A stretch of DNA of 64,000 nucleotides from Pseudopedobacter sp035496935 (GTDB lineage: Bacteria; Bacteroidota; Bacteroidia; Sphingobacteriales; Sphingobacteriaceae), in NCBI GenBank assembly GCA_035496935.1, contig DATJED010000019.1:1-64000 (forward strand), read 5' to 3'. The notes beneath the pieces were generated by a model. That model was not told the origin of the DNA. It ran no database searches and saw only the letters and a list, made by a program, of their open reading frames with translations. Each line of letters opens with the position of its first letter. Positions within the stretch are counted from its first letter, which is position 1. Shown here in pieces: positions 1 to 9,056 of the stretch. The position numbers and the translations under genes are program-made.

Positions 1-330
1 GACAGGGGACAAAGGATTAGCCGGTGATACTGGAGCGAAAGGTCCGGACGGCGACAAGGGAGTGACAGGGGATAAAGGAGAAAAGGGCGAGACAGGGGAC
101 AAAGGATTAGCCGGTGATACTGGAGCGAAAGGACCGGACGGGGACAAGGGACTGACAGGAGATAAAGGCGACAAGGGCGAGACGGGCGATAAAGGATTAG
201 CCGGTGATACTGGGGCGAAAGGTCCGGACGGCGACAAGGGATTAACAGGAGATAAAGGCGAAAAGGGCGAAAAAGGGGACAAAGGTTTGACCGGTGATGC
301 TGGAGCGAAAGGTCCAGACGGAGATAAGGG
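1..330 (+). repeat. 90-bp tandem repeat inside the collagen-like gene
   Basis: The segment starting GACAGGGGACAAAGG at 1 recurs at 91, and related units begin near 181 and 271. This gives a 90-bp period encoding 30 residues (10 Gly-X-Y triplets). It is a candidate for copy-number change by recombination or slippage. Confidence 0.85.
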
Positions 331-3300
331 TCCCACAGGTGATGCGGGTATGAATGGTGCCGACGGGAAAATGTTAAGAAATGGAATCCTTGATCCCTCT
401 ATTTCAGATGGGAATGATGGAGATTTTTACTTAAATACATCGACAAATAAAATATTTGGTCCAAAATCGTCCGGAGTTTGGCCGTTGGGCGTCTCTGTTG
501 TCGGCCCTCAAGGTCCGATCGGACCGACAGGAGCAAAAGGCGATACAGGAGCAATCGGTCCGCAGGGAATTGCTGGGACGAAAGGCGATCAGGGAGTCCA
601 AGGTGAAAAAGGAGATACAGGATCAGTTGGTCCGAAAGGAGACACTGGAGCAACAGGTCCACAAGGTATAGCAGGAGTAAAAGGCGATAAGGGGGATACA
701 GGTGCAGTTGGTCCCCAGGGCCCCATCGGTTTGACCGGAGCGGTTGGTCCGAAAGGCGATACCGGGGCAACAGGTGCACAGGGAATGGCAGGAGTAAAAG
801 GCGATAAAGGAGATACAGGTGCAGTTGGTCCACAGGGTCCGATCGGTTTGACCGGAGCGGTTGGTCCGAAAGGAGACACTGGAGCAACAGGTCCACAAGG
901 TATAGCAGGAGCGAAAGGCGATAAGGGAGATACAGGTGCAGTTGGCCCACAGGGTCCGATCGGATTGACCGGAGCGACAGGTGTTCAAGGCGAAGCAGGT
1001 CCACAGGGTCTGATTGGGTTGACCGGAGCGAAAGGCGATAAGGGGGATACAGGTGCAGTCGGTCCTCAGGGTCCGATCGGTTTGACCGGAGCGGTTGGTG
1101 CGAAAGGAGACACTGGAGCAACAGGTCCACAAGGTATAGCAGGAGCGAAAGGCGATAAGGGGGATACAGGTACAGTCGGTCCACAGGGTCCGATCGGATT
1201 GACCGGAGCGGTTGGTCCGAAAGGCGATACCGGAGCGACAGGTGCTCAAGGTGAAGCAGGTCCACAGGGTTCGATCGGATTGACCGGAGCGGTTGGTCCG
1301 AAAGGCGATACCGGGGCAACAGGTGCACAGGGAATGGCAGGAGTAAAAGGCGACAAGGGGGATACAGGTGCAGTTGGTCCTCAGGGTCCGATCGGTTTGA
1401 CCGGAGCGGTTGGTCCGAAAGGCGATACCGGGGCAACAGGTGCACAGGGAATGGCAGGAGTAAAAGGCGACAAGGGGGATACAGGAGCAACCGGTCCGCA
1501 GGGAATTGCCGGGGCAAAAGGAGATACGGGAGCACAAGGTCCAATCGGACCGACAGGTTTAACCGGAGCGAAAGGTGATAAAGGAGATCCAGGAGCTATT
1601 GGTCCGCAAGGTCTAATCGGGTTGACAGGTTCAACTGGTGCCCAAGGTGCAACAGGCTCTCAAGGTCCTATAGGAAACACAGGAGCTCAGGGCCCTCAGG
1701 GTGTAAAAGGAGATGACGGTGTTGATGGAAGCAAAATCTTGGCGGGAGCATCAAATCCAGCGTCTACTATTGGAAGCGAAGGAGATTTCTATTTCAATGC
1801 AACAACAAAAACAGTGTTCGGGCCAAAGTTAGGAACTAATTGGGGTTCAGGAGTTTCACTTCAAGGAAATACTGGCTCAACCGGTCCACAGGGTCCAATT
1901 GGTAACACAGGTCCTCAAGGTGCAACTGGTTTAACCGGTCCACAGGGTCCGACTGGTGCAACTGGTCCACAGGGTCCAATTGGTAACACAGGTCCGCAAG
2001 GTGCAACTGGTTTAACCGGTCCACAGGGTCCGGCTGGCGCAACTGGCCCGCAGGGTCCAATTGGTAATACAGGAGCAACTGGAGCTGCCGGAACAGATGG
2101 TAAAACCGTTTTAAGCGGAACCGCTACTCCGCCATTGGGTACAATAGGAGCAAATGGTGATTTTTATTTTAATACAAGCACTAAAATGATGTACGGACCA
2201 AAAGCATCTAATGCTTGGCCAACGGGTATATCATTAATGGGATCAACAGGTCCAACAGGCCCAACTGGTTTGACTGGACCTACAGGTCCTCAAGGTCCGG
2301 CAGGTCCGCAAGGTCCAGCTGGCACAGCGGGTACAACATATACAGCAGGTGATTATATCAACATAAGTGGAAGCACAATTAAAGTTGATAAATATGCGGC
2401 TATAGGCGCAGGAGGAGGAGACATAAGTGGATCTTTAAACCAAATGCAATTAAAATCTGGATCAGTTACGGCAGATAAAATAGGTAGCGGTACAGTTCAA
2501 GGATATAATATTCAAGATGGTGCCGTTCAGAATGCGAAAATTGCTGATGGAACAATAGCTAATGCAAAATTGGCAGGAGGCATTAGTGCCGATAAACTTG
2601 CATATGCTTCCGTTACAGACGCTGCAATTGCAAATCAGGCAATTAATGTGAACAAATTAGCGCCTTCTAGTGCCAATAACGGAGATGTTTTGACATACAG
2701 TTACGGTTCATGGAAACCAGCAGCGCCGTCTGCAGCAGCTTCAGATGCCTCTACATCGGCAAAGGGTATCGTCCAATTAAGTGGCGATTTAGCGGGGACG
2801 GCAACCTCGCCAACAGTGGCAAATAATGCGATAACTAGTGCAAAAATCGCAGATTTAGCGATTGCTACAGCGGATATTGCAAACAATGCAGTAACAACAG
2901 CAAAAATCGCAACAAATGCGGTTACAGCAAACGAAATAGCAAACGGTAGCATAACTGCGGCCAAATTAAACAGCATGTCGGCTACTAACGGGCAAGTGTT
3001 GAAATACAACGGATCTGCGTGGGCGCCTGCAACAGATGTAGCGGCAACAAACTGGTTGATGACTGGTAATTCAAACGGTACAGCTACTACTTTCTTAGGA
3101 ACAACAAATGACGTAGCTTTTAAAATTGGTTCTAATAATACCAAAATGTTGCAATTTGGAAGAAGGCAGACTTTGGGCTTGACACAAGGTTACACAGATT
3201 ATACAGATAATGACCAACCCCTTGTTTATGTAAATGGTAATGGCACAACTTCAGCTTTACAGTTTGAGGCTAGTGCAGCAAGTTTTTACAAACCAATGTT

Positions 3301-3895
3301 TTTTACCACTACAGACGGTAACTTTAGATTAAAAGGTAGCGCTGCAGGAACAGATTTCTTTGAGTTTGGAAGCTCTGGTACCTCAAATAGCGGACAATTG
3401 GATTTTGTTGTCGGAGACGATGGCGATGAGCCTATTGTATTTTATAAATACAATTATTCTACAAGTTCAAAAGTAGAGATGTTGAGAATGCAAGGAACCG
3501 GACTAGATAATAATGTAAGAGTAGGAATTAACACTAACGGAACAGTTGCTGATGCCGAATTACAAGTTGTTGGAACTGCTCATACAGATAAATTAAGGGT
3601 AGGTAATAGTACAACAGTACTCACCGGTATAATAAAAGCCTCAGTAATGAGCGGAAGTTTTACGGTTCCAAATTATGATTCGTCAGTCCGTAAAACTTAT
3701 ACTCTTTCTGGTGTTTCTGGTTTAGATAGTGATTCTGCAACCGTTACAGTGTCGCCAAAATCGGCGCTTCCCTCAGTGGTTGTAATCGGTTATGCCCGCG
3801 TTACGGGCAGTAATACCGTGGAAGTGAGCTTTAACAGCACTAGTGGCTCTGCTTATCTTTCTAGCGTTCAGCTGAATTTTACTATTATTCAATAA
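2..3895 (+). CDS. Collagen-like repeat surface fibre protein (5' end outside window)
   Basis: The reading frame is open to the left edge, so the N-terminus and any signal peptide are missing; GTG at 62 is only an internal codon. From there 1277 residues are visible. Gly-X-Y collagen triplets fill most of residues 1-770. They are interrupted by three copies of a ~47-residue module containing GDFYxNTxTxxxFGPK (near residues 102-148, 556-602 and 680-727), a module I associate with collagen-like and phage tail-fibre proteins. A region of AxIAxxxI/AKIA repeats resembling tail-fibre stalks follows (about residues 800-990), then a globular C-terminus. The DNA repeats with 90-bp (1-330) and 117-bp (about 700-1500) periods and is GC-richer than its surroundings. 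A trimeric extracellular fibre is inferred. No T9SS sorting domain is visible at the C-terminus, so the export route is unclear. Confidence 0.85.
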   Translation, partial: TGDKGLAGDTGAKGPDGDKGVTGDKGEKGETGDKGLAGDTGAKGPDGDKGLTGDKGDKGETGDKGLAGDTGAKGPDGDKGLTGDKGEKGEKGDKGLTGDAGAKGPDGDKGPTGDAGMNGADGKMLRNGILDPSISDGNDGDFYLNTSTNKIFGPKSSGVWPLGVSVVGPQGPIGPTGAKGDTGAIGPQGIAGTKGDQGVQGEKGDTGSVGPKGDTGATGPQGIAGVKGDKGDTGAVGPQGPIGLTGAVGPKGDTGATGAQGMAGVKGDKGDTGAVGPQGPIGLTGAVGPKGDTGATGPQGIAGAKGDKGDTGAVGPQGPIGLTGATGVQGEAGPQGLIGLTGAKGDKGDTGAVGPQGPIGLTGAVGAKGDTGATGPQGIAGAKGDKGDTGTVGPQGPIGLTGAVGPKGDTGATGAQGEAGPQGSIGLTGAVGPKGDTGATGAQGMAGVKGDKGDTGAVGPQGPIGLTGAVGPKGDTGATGAQGMAGVKGDKGDTGATGPQGIAGAKGDTGAQGPIGPTGLTGAKGDKGDPGAIGPQGLIGLTGSTGAQGATGSQGPIGNTGAQGPQGVKGDDGVDGSKILAGASNPASTIGSEGDFYFNATTKTVFGPKLGTNWGSGVSLQGNTGSTGPQGPIGNTGPQGATGLTGPQGPTGATGPQGPIGNTGPQGATGLTGPQGPAGATGPQGPIGNTGATGAAGTDGKTVLSGTATPPLGTIGANGDFYFNTSTKMMYGPKASNAWPTGISLMGSTGPTGPTGLTGPTGPQGPAGPQGPAGTAGTTYTAGDYINISGSTIKVDKYAAIGAGGGDISGSLNQMQLKSGSVTADKIGSGTVQGYNIQDGAVQNAKIADGTIANAKLAGGISADKLAYASVTDAAIANQAINVNKLAPSSANNGDVLTYSYGSWKPAAPSAAASDASTSAKGIVQLSGDLAGTATSPTVANNAITSAKIADLAIATADIANNAVTTAKIATNAVTANEIANGSITAAKLNSMSATNGQVLKYNGSAWAPATDVAATNWLMTGNSNGTATTFLGTTNDVAFKIGSNNTKMLQFGRRQTLGLTQGYTDYTDNDQPLVYVNGNGTTSALQFEASAASFYKPMFFTTTDGNFRLKGSAAGTDFFEFGSSGTSNSGQLDFVVGDDGDEPIVFYKYNYSTSSKVEMLRMQGTGLDNNVRVGINTNGTVADAELQVVGTAHTDKLRVGNSTTVLTGIIKASVMSGSFTVPNYDSSVRKTYTLSGVSGLDSDSATVTVSPKSALPSVVVIGYARVTGSNTVEVSFNSTSGSAYLSSVQLNFTIIQ
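700..1500 (+). repeat. 117-bp near-identical repeats inside the collagen-like gene
   Basis: Units such as the one beginning GGTTGGTCCGAAAGGCGAT at 1291 recur exactly 117 bp later (1408) and, with few changes, near 733. Each unit encodes 39 residues (13 collagen triplets). Copies are so alike at the DNA level that recent duplication or gene conversion is likely. Confidence 0.8.
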
Positions 3896-3915
3896 AAAAG
3901 CATAAAACAAAATTG

Positions 3916-3945
3916 AAGCCTCTGTTTTTAAACAGGGGCTTTTTT
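3916..3945 (+). terminator. Rho-independent terminator of the collagen-like gene
   Basis: The stem GCCTCTG (3918-3924) pairs with CAGGGGC (3933-3939) with one G-U pair, flanked by AA/TT pairs and followed by a run of six T, 20 bp after the stop codon. Confidence 0.8.
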
Positions 3946-4391
3946 GCGTAATAAAATTCTCATAATATCCATAATGGGGAATTTGTTTCTCGTTATTGTA
4001 ATTCCGTGGTTCTGAAACTTTTTCTCTCGGATTTCGTAGTATAGTTTAGGAAAATAGATGACTACATCTTTTATCTTGTAATCCAACAAACCAATTTAAA
4101 TTAAACGAGTAGAGATAAAATTCCCCATAATATTAACTTTCGGACGCTATTCGGGGAAAATAATTCTCGTTTGATAATCACGATTAAATAGAACTCAAAG
4201 GGTTAGAAAATAAAAATAAAAAATGTGTTTTTTTCTTTATGATAAGTATAAACTCAGTTTAAAGTAGTATAAAGAGCATTTTTTTAAACTGTGATTTATT
4301 AACATGAATGAAAAGTGGAGGTAAAATGTAGATTATATGGGGAATTTAAATCTAAAAATTAGCGTGGCGTAAGACTTGTCTTATCCAAAAC
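3946..4391. other. Long AT-rich intergenic region with a thrice-repeated 11-mer
   Basis: No convincing ORF is seen. ATGGGGAATTT occurs at 3974-3984 and 4337-4347, and in inverted orientation at 4118-4128. The last copy lies 45 bp before the next start codon, so a protein-binding or regulatory role is possible. No clean TAnnTTTG promoter was found. Confidence 0.4.
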
Positions 4392-4925
4392 ATGAGAACA
4401 ATGATTTTAACCACAATTTTAGTAGCAATATTCGGATTTAATATATCTGCTCAAAGTATCGAAAGATCAGCAATTACATCTGGTGCGGGTGAAGCAACTT
4501 CAGTATTTGGGGAAACAGTTCAATTTTCAATTGGTCAGGCATTTATGACCAACACCCTTACTCAAAACGGAAGCAATTATGTTACTCAAGGATTCCAACA
4601 ACCTAGCAGCTACAATTACGCATCTATAACTACTCCGGTTTATGCCGAGTCTGATTTAAATACAATTCAAGCCTTCCCTAATCCTGCGGTTACTTATACT
4701 AGTGTTGCGGTAAATTTGATTAACGATGACGGCGTGAAAGTTTCAATCATCGATACTTGGGGTCAAGAATTAAAGTCTCAGGATTATAAAGTTACACAAG
4801 GTAAACACGAGTTAAAGTTTACATTTGGCAATGTGCCAACAGGTTACTACACAATTAAGGTTTTCGCAAACAAAAAAATATATAACAGCAAATTATTGGT
4901 AAACGGTAAATATGCAGAAATATAA
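4392..4925 (+). CDS. Small secreted protein with T9SS type A C-terminal sorting domain
   Basis: 177 residues. A signal peptide ends at about ISAQ (residue 21). The middle part, about 70 residues, is not recognised. The last ~75 residues carry the type A sorting-domain pattern: AFPNPA, then a strand-rich segment with VSIIDTWGQEL, GKHELKF, VPTGYYTIKVF and a final KLLVNGK. Proteins of this kind cross the outer membrane through the type IX secretion system and are usually anchored or released at the surface. It follows the collagen-like gene on the same strand but is separated from it by a terminator and ~450 bp, so joint transcription is unlikely. A surface-structure partnership is only a guess. 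Confidence 0.8.
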   Translation: MRTMILTTILVAIFGFNISAQSIERSAITSGAGEATSVFGETVQFSIGQAFMTNTLTQNGSNYVTQGFQQPSSYNYASITTPVYAESDLNTIQAFPNPAVTYTSVAVNLINDDGVKVSIIDTWGQELKSQDYKVTQGKHELKFTFGNVPTGYYTIKVFANKKIYNSKLLVNGKYAEI

Positions 4926-4955
4926 ATAATAAGAAAGAAGTAAATGCTCTCATAG

Positions 4956-4986
4956 ATCCTCAATGAAAATTGGGGATTTTTTTTTA
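4956..4986 (+). terminator. Terminator after the T9SS cargo gene
   Basis: ATCCTCAAT (4956-4964), a GAAA tetraloop, then ATTGGGGAT (4969-4977; one G-U pair), followed by nine T. Confidence 0.9.
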
Positions 4987-5059
4987 TTAAGGTGGTGCAC
5001 AATCACTCTCAATCTCGCTTTTTGATTTGTTGTATTAGCCAAACTTTCCGTATAAAATA

Positions 5060-5067
5060 TATATTTG
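5060..5067 (+). promoter_or_regulatory. Bacteroidota -7 box of prfB
   Basis: TATATTTG matches TAnnTTTG and lies only 4 bp before the ATG at 5072, implying a leaderless or nearly leaderless transcript. The -33 element is weak (TTAG at 5035-5038, 21-bp spacer). Confidence 0.55.
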
Positions 5068-5071
5068 CAAC

Positions 5072-6161
5072 ATGACAAAAGAAAATCTGCAAGATTTAAG
5101 AGATAGAATAACGTCTCTGAGGAGGCATCTTTGACGTTGATGCTAAATTAGAAATACTACGAGAGGAAGAAGCAAAAACATTAACGCCAACTTTTTGGGA
5201 TAATCCCAAAGAAGCGGAAAAGGTTTTAAATTCGATAAAAACTAAGAAGTTTTGGACAGATGCCTATGCCAACGCTGAAACTGAGGTTGAAGATTTAGCG
5301 GTATTGCTGGAGTTTTACCAGGCCGGTGAAGCTACGGAGGCGGAGGTGGAAGATAGCTACCAAAACACCATTAAAGTTATTGAGGAGCTGGAGTTTAAAA
5401 ATATGCTTTCTGCTGATGAAGATCAGCTGAGTGCTGTTTTGCAGATTACAGCTGGTGCCGGAGGCACAGAGAGTTGCGATTGGGCGGCTATGCTGATGCG
5501 GATGTATACCATGTGGGGACAGAAAAACGGGTATAAGATCAGCGAGCAGGATTTTCAGGAAGGCGATGTTGCCGGTGTAAAAACCGTAACCTTACAATTT
5601 GACGGCGATTTTTCTTACGGTTATTTAAAGGGAGAAAACGGCGTTCACCGCTTGGTACGTATTTCGCCTTTTGATTCCAATGCCAAAAGACATACTTCTT
5701 TTGCTTCTGTGTATGTTTATCCTTTGGTGGATGACAGTATAGAAATTGATGTTAACCCTGCCGATGTAGAGTTTGAAACTTTTAGGTCTGGAGGCGCTGG
5801 CGGGCAAAATGTGAACAAGGTGGAAACTGCGGTACGCTTATATCACAAACCCTCGGGGATTATCATTAAAAATCAGGAGTCACGTTCGCAATTACAGAAT
5901 AAAGAAAACGCCATGCGCTTGTTAAAATCTCAGCTTTATGAGATTGAAATGCGCAAGAAAATGGAACTTACGAATGCAATTGAGGGAAATAAAAAGAAAA
6001 TTGAATGGGGATCGCAGATCAGGAATTACGTTTTGCATCCTTATAAACTGGTTAAGGATTTAAGAACAGATTTTGAAACTTCGAATGCTCAAGCTGTTTT
6101 AGATGGCGAGTTAGACGAATTTTTGAAATCGTATTTAATGGAATACGGAGGTAACAATTAA
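5072..6161 (+). CDS. prfB: Peptide chain release factor 2, programmed +1 frameshift
   Basis: The gene is join(5072..5131, 5133..6161), giving about 362 residues, close to E. coli RF2 (365). Translation starts at ATG 5072 and reaches an in-frame TGA at 5132-5134, where the ribosome slips +1 on CTT TGA C and continues as DVDAKLEIL into the main frame. The slip site has the usual upstream Shine-Dalgarno-like AGGAGG (5120-5125). RF2 recognises UAA and UGA and releases the peptide. The codon-recognition motif SPF and the catalytic GGQ (about residues 243-245, in GGAGGQNVNKV) are both present. Because RF2 itself reads the UGA, the site gives autoregulation. A simple ORF search would start this gene at 5304 and miss 77 residues. 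Confidence 0.97.
5120..5135 (+). promoter_or_regulatory. RF2 programmed frameshift signal
   Basis: AGGAGG, CAT, CTT, TGA, C: an internal Shine-Dalgarno, the slippery CUU and the stop UGA-C in the same spacing as the E. coli prfB site. Confidence 0.93.
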
Positions 6162-6246
6162 TAGGGAAACCATCATGATTTAACTGGACTCATAGGGATA
6201 TTGGTCAATCATGATAGCTTCATCAAAAATAATAATAAGTAAATAG

Positions 6247-7158
6247 ATGAAAAAGAACCTAGTTTTAATTTTGACGTTGTTTTTATTCGCAGAAATGGCA
6301 CATGCGCAAAAGGTAATGGATTTATATCCGAATAAAGTGCCTAACTCTAAAAAGGTAGCAACTTATCAAGAAGAAAGTATAACTTCTGCAGATGGAACGG
6401 TTAGGATTGCAAAAGTCGTGAAGCCAACACTTACCGCTTATTTCCCAGAAAAACCGAACGGTACTTCGATTATTATTTGCCCCGGCGGAGGTTATGCAAG
6501 ATTGGCGATTACCCACGAAGGATACCAAGTTGCAGAAGAATTAAACAAAAGAGGCATTACCGCTTTTGTTTTAAAATACAGGTTGCCTTCGGATGAAATT
6601 ATGATCGATAAAACAATTGGTCCTTTGCAGGATGCGCAACAAGCCATAAAAGTTGTTCGTGAAAATGCTACAAAGTGGAAAATAAATCCAAACAGAATTG
6701 GAATTATGGGTTTTTCTGCCGGCGGACATTTGGCTTCAACGCTTTCTACTCATTTTGAGAAAGCCGTTATCGAAAATAAAGATAGCGTTAGTTTACGTCC
6801 AGATTTCTCGGTTTTAGGTTATCCCGTAGTTACAATGGGCGGTTTTACTCATAGTGGTTCAAAAAATAACCTCCTAGGTTTAAATCCTACAGAAGATCAA
6901 GTGAAAGAATATTCAAATGAGTTACAGATTACGCCTAACACACCACCAGCGTTTCTTTTTCATGCAAATGACGATAAAACGGTGCCATCGGAAAACAGCG
7001 TGAATTATATGTTGGCGCTAAAAAAATGTGGAGTTCCTGTTGAAGCCCATTTTTATAAGGCTGGCGGACACGGTTTCGGATTAAACAATAAAACCACCGA
7101 TGAAAAATGGTTTTCAAATATGATGGATTGGCTAGAATCCATTAAAATGATGGATTAG
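6247..7158 (+). CDS. Secreted alpha/beta-hydrolase, esterase type
   Basis: 303 residues. The signal peptide ends at AHAQ (residue 21), so it is exported to the periplasm or beyond. The fold markers are the oxyanion loop CPGGGY, the nucleophile elbow GFSAGG (Ser157), HANDDKTVP with the acid, and GGHGFG with the catalytic His near the C-terminus. It resembles the Bacteroidota esterases often annotated as acetyl-xylan or other sugar-ester esterases. The substrate cannot be read from sequence and no polysaccharide-utilisation cluster adjoins it. It is 85 bp downstream of prfB and converges with the next gene, their stop codons overlapping. Confidence 0.8.
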   Translation: MKKNLVLILTLFLFAEMAHAQKVMDLYPNKVPNSKKVATYQEESITSADGTVRIAKVVKPTLTAYFPEKPNGTSIIICPGGGYARLAITHEGYQVAEELNKRGITAFVLKYRLPSDEIMIDKTIGPLQDAQQAIKVVRENATKWKINPNRIGIMGFSAGGHLASTLSTHFEKAVIENKDSVSLRPDFSVLGYPVVTMGGFTHSGSKNNLLGLNPTEDQVKEYSNELQITPNTPPAFLFHANDDKTVPSENSVNYMLALKKCGVPVEAHFYKAGGHGFGLNNKTTDEKWFSNMMDWLESIKMMD

Positions 7159-8012
7159 AGAGCAAAAACTTCTAGCAGTTTTATGAGCTCTTCTACTTTC
7201 TCATTAGCTCCTGCTTTTTCGTAGGAGCTAATGAGATTTCTTATAACCCGTTTTATAATCTCGGTGTTAGAGCAGGGCTCGTAAAAAAAGCTTTCGGGTT
7301 TTATCTGTAGCTGACGCAGAAACTGGTCTATATCTCTTTTGCTAAAAATATATCCTTTATTAAATACATTGATATAAAACAATACACCTGTTTCTTTTGT
7401 CTCCTGTTCAAACTCATCTACATAAGCTAATATAAAATGTTGGGGAAGGTTTACACCGTAAATCGGGATATCGAGCTTTTGTGCAATTATGGAATATATA
7501 ATTGCTAAAGAAATCTGGTTTCCTTTTTTACTTTCTAAAACTTGATTTAAATACGAGTTTTGCGGACTTTGGTGGTTTTTGGTATTTCCAGAAAATCCGT
7601 AAACGTTGTAAAAAATATGGTTTAGCAGTTTTACTTTTTCAACCGGGCTGGCTTCGTACATCATCTGCAACCACACATCCCTTTTTATCGCATCAATTTG
7701 GTTGATTATTTTTTCCTCGTTTAAATCTGGATATTGATACCTGTTGATAATCAAAAAACCACGTAATAAATCAAAACCGCCACTCTGGTGCCAAAGCGCT
7801 AAATCTTCCCTAACGTTCTGATATTGTATTTTATGCACAACATTTTCAATACGTTCTTGTAAAACCGCATCAAATGAGCTTTCCCAAGCATTCTCTAAAT
7901 AACTGATGACTTCGTTTCCGTACGACAAAAGTTTATCTTCCACGTGAGTGAAAATCTGCGGATCCGGATCGTCCAATAGTTTTATTAAGGAATTTATTTC
8001 TTTTTCGTCCAT
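7155..8012 (-). CDS. SirB1-like transglutaminase-superfamily protein
   Basis: 285 residues from the ATG at 8012 (MDEKEINSLI). The frame is open to 8090, but the 26 extra residues lack family character and run into the promoter of the divergent gene. The core block NSYLNQVLESKKGNQISLAIIY and the later GVNLPQHFILAYV match the SirB1/YchA-type transglutaminase-like domain, with an N-terminal helical region. Family members lack proven enzymatic function. In the region corresponding to the transglutaminase triad I see His in LPQHF but no convincing active-site Cys. The gene is transcribed divergently from the methyltransferase gene. Confidence 0.75.
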   Translation of the reverse strand: MDEKEINSLIKLLDDPDPQIFTHVEDKLLSYGNEVISYLENAWESSFDAVLQERIENVVHKIQYQNVREDLALWHQSGGFDLLRGFLIINRYQYPDLNEEKIINQIDAIKRDVWLQMMYEASPVEKVKLLNHIFYNVYGFSGNTKNHQSPQNSYLNQVLESKKGNQISLAIIYSIIAQKLDIPIYGVNLPQHFILAYVDEFEQETKETGVLFYINVFNKGYIFSKRDIDQFLRQLQIKPESFFYEPCSNTEIIKRVIRNLISSYEKAGANEKVEELIKLLEVFAL

Positions 8013-8070
8013 AATAGTTGTTAAAATTTTTACGCTTGGGAAATTACTACTTGAATGTCGGTGTTTTAAT

Positions 8071-8105
8071 TTTGCCAAACCGAATGCCAAAAATTGTTAT
8101 TTTCG
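8071..8105 (+). promoter_or_regulatory. Promoter of the methyltransferase gene
   Basis: The -33 element TTTG (8071-8074) is followed by a 23-bp spacer and a -7 box TATTTTCG (8098-8105, one mismatch to TAnnTTTG). The ATG at 8112 is 6 bp further on. Confidence 0.55.
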
Positions 8106-8111
8106 CAAGCT

Positions 8112-8897
8112 ATGTTTAACATCACTTTAACTAAAAATTACCTAAAGCACATTTTAAATGCCAAAACTCGCCACGGCACACATTCGCCTTTTGTGTACAA
8201 TTTAGTTGATAAAGTAATTTACGATTTTAAAGATAAAATAGCATATCAAGAAGTAGAAAAATTGCGGGAAAGATTGTTGCAGGATCAACGCTCAATTACC
8301 GTTACCGATTTAGGCGCTGGTTCGCATGTAAATAACAAGCGCAAAAAGCAGGTTAAATCCATCGCAAAAAATGCGTTAAAATCCAAAAAACTTGCCCAGT
8401 TGCTTTACCGTTTGGCAAAAGAATTTAATCCGGCTAACTTGTTAGAATTAGGAACTTGTTTGGGCGTTACCACTGCTTACTTTAATAAAGCCTTGCCTAA
8501 TGCAACGATAACCACTTTAGAGGGTTGCCCACAAACCGCAGGCATTGCACAGGAGAATTGGGACAAACTTTCCTTAATAAATATAAATGTTAAAGTGGGT
8601 AATTTTGACGATACCTTGCCCGAACTAATTGACCAGCAGGAACAGCTCGATTTTGTTTTTATTGATGGCAACCACCGCAAAGATGCCACTTTAAATTACT
8701 TCAATTTATGTTTGCCTAAAGTGAATGAAGATTCTGTGATTATTTTTGATGATATTTATTGGAGCAAAGGGATGGAAGAAGCTTGGAACCATATAAAAGC
8801 GCATCCGGATGTTACCGTAACCATAGATTTATTTTGGATTGGGCTGGTTTTTTTTAGGACTGGCCAAGCAAAACAGGATTTTAAAATTAAGTTTTAG
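8112..8897 (+). CDS. Class I SAM-dependent methyltransferase
   Basis: 261 residues from ATG 8112; an upstream TTG at 8094 would place the start inside the promoter box, so I reject it. The SAM-binding motif I is LLELGTCLGVTT, followed by the acidic TLEGCP and, later, DFVFIDGNHRKDATLNYF and VIIFDDIYWSKGM. This arrangement is that of the Methyltransf_24/O-methyltransferase-like group. The residues DGNHR and DDIYW resemble metal-dependent catechol-type O-methyltransferases. The substrate is unknown. It is a single gene followed by a weak hairpin. Confidence 0.8.
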   Translation: MFNITLTKNYLKHILNAKTRHGTHSPFVYNLVDKVIYDFKDKIAYQEVEKLRERLLQDQRSITVTDLGAGSHVNNKRKKQVKSIAKNALKSKKLAQLLYRLAKEFNPANLLELGTCLGVTTAYFNKALPNATITTLEGCPQTAGIAQENWDKLSLININVKVGNFDDTLPELIDQQEQLDFVFIDGNHRKDATLNYFNLCLPKVNEDSVIIFDDIYWSKGMEEAWNHIKAHPDVTVTIDLFWIGLVFFRTGQAKQDFKIKF

Positions 8898-8905
8898 ATA
8901 GATCA

Positions 8906-8944
8906 GCTTATTTTAGGAAATCGTCAAAAACTAAAATAGGCTTT
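8906..8944 (+). terminator. Probable weak terminator after the methyltransferase
   Basis: GCTTATTTTAG (8906-8916) pairs with CTAAAATAGGC (8931-8941) with one wobble pair, followed by TTT. The stem is AT-rich and the T-run is short. Confidence 0.45.
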
Positions 8945-9056
8945 CACTTTCTTAAAATCATTAGTTTTTTTAAAACTTATAAAAAAATTCTAATTTGTAA
9001 ATAATTGCAATCTTGGCATAACAATAGCATCTGAAAAAACAATTATAAAGACACTG

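Noticed and set aside
700..1500. CRISPR-like pattern of repeats
   Set aside because: Repeats are in frame, contiguous and encode collagen triplets; there are no unique spacers of constant length and no cas genes.
399..1544. Long antisense reading frames across the collagen-like region
   Set aside because: They are mirror images of the Gly-X-Y codon repetition; the translated products are low-complexity (Leu/Arg/Ser or Cys/Thr/Arg repeats) without signal or domain.
8013..8090. Upstream start of the SirB1-like protein
   Set aside because: It runs into the divergent promoter and lacks conserved residues.
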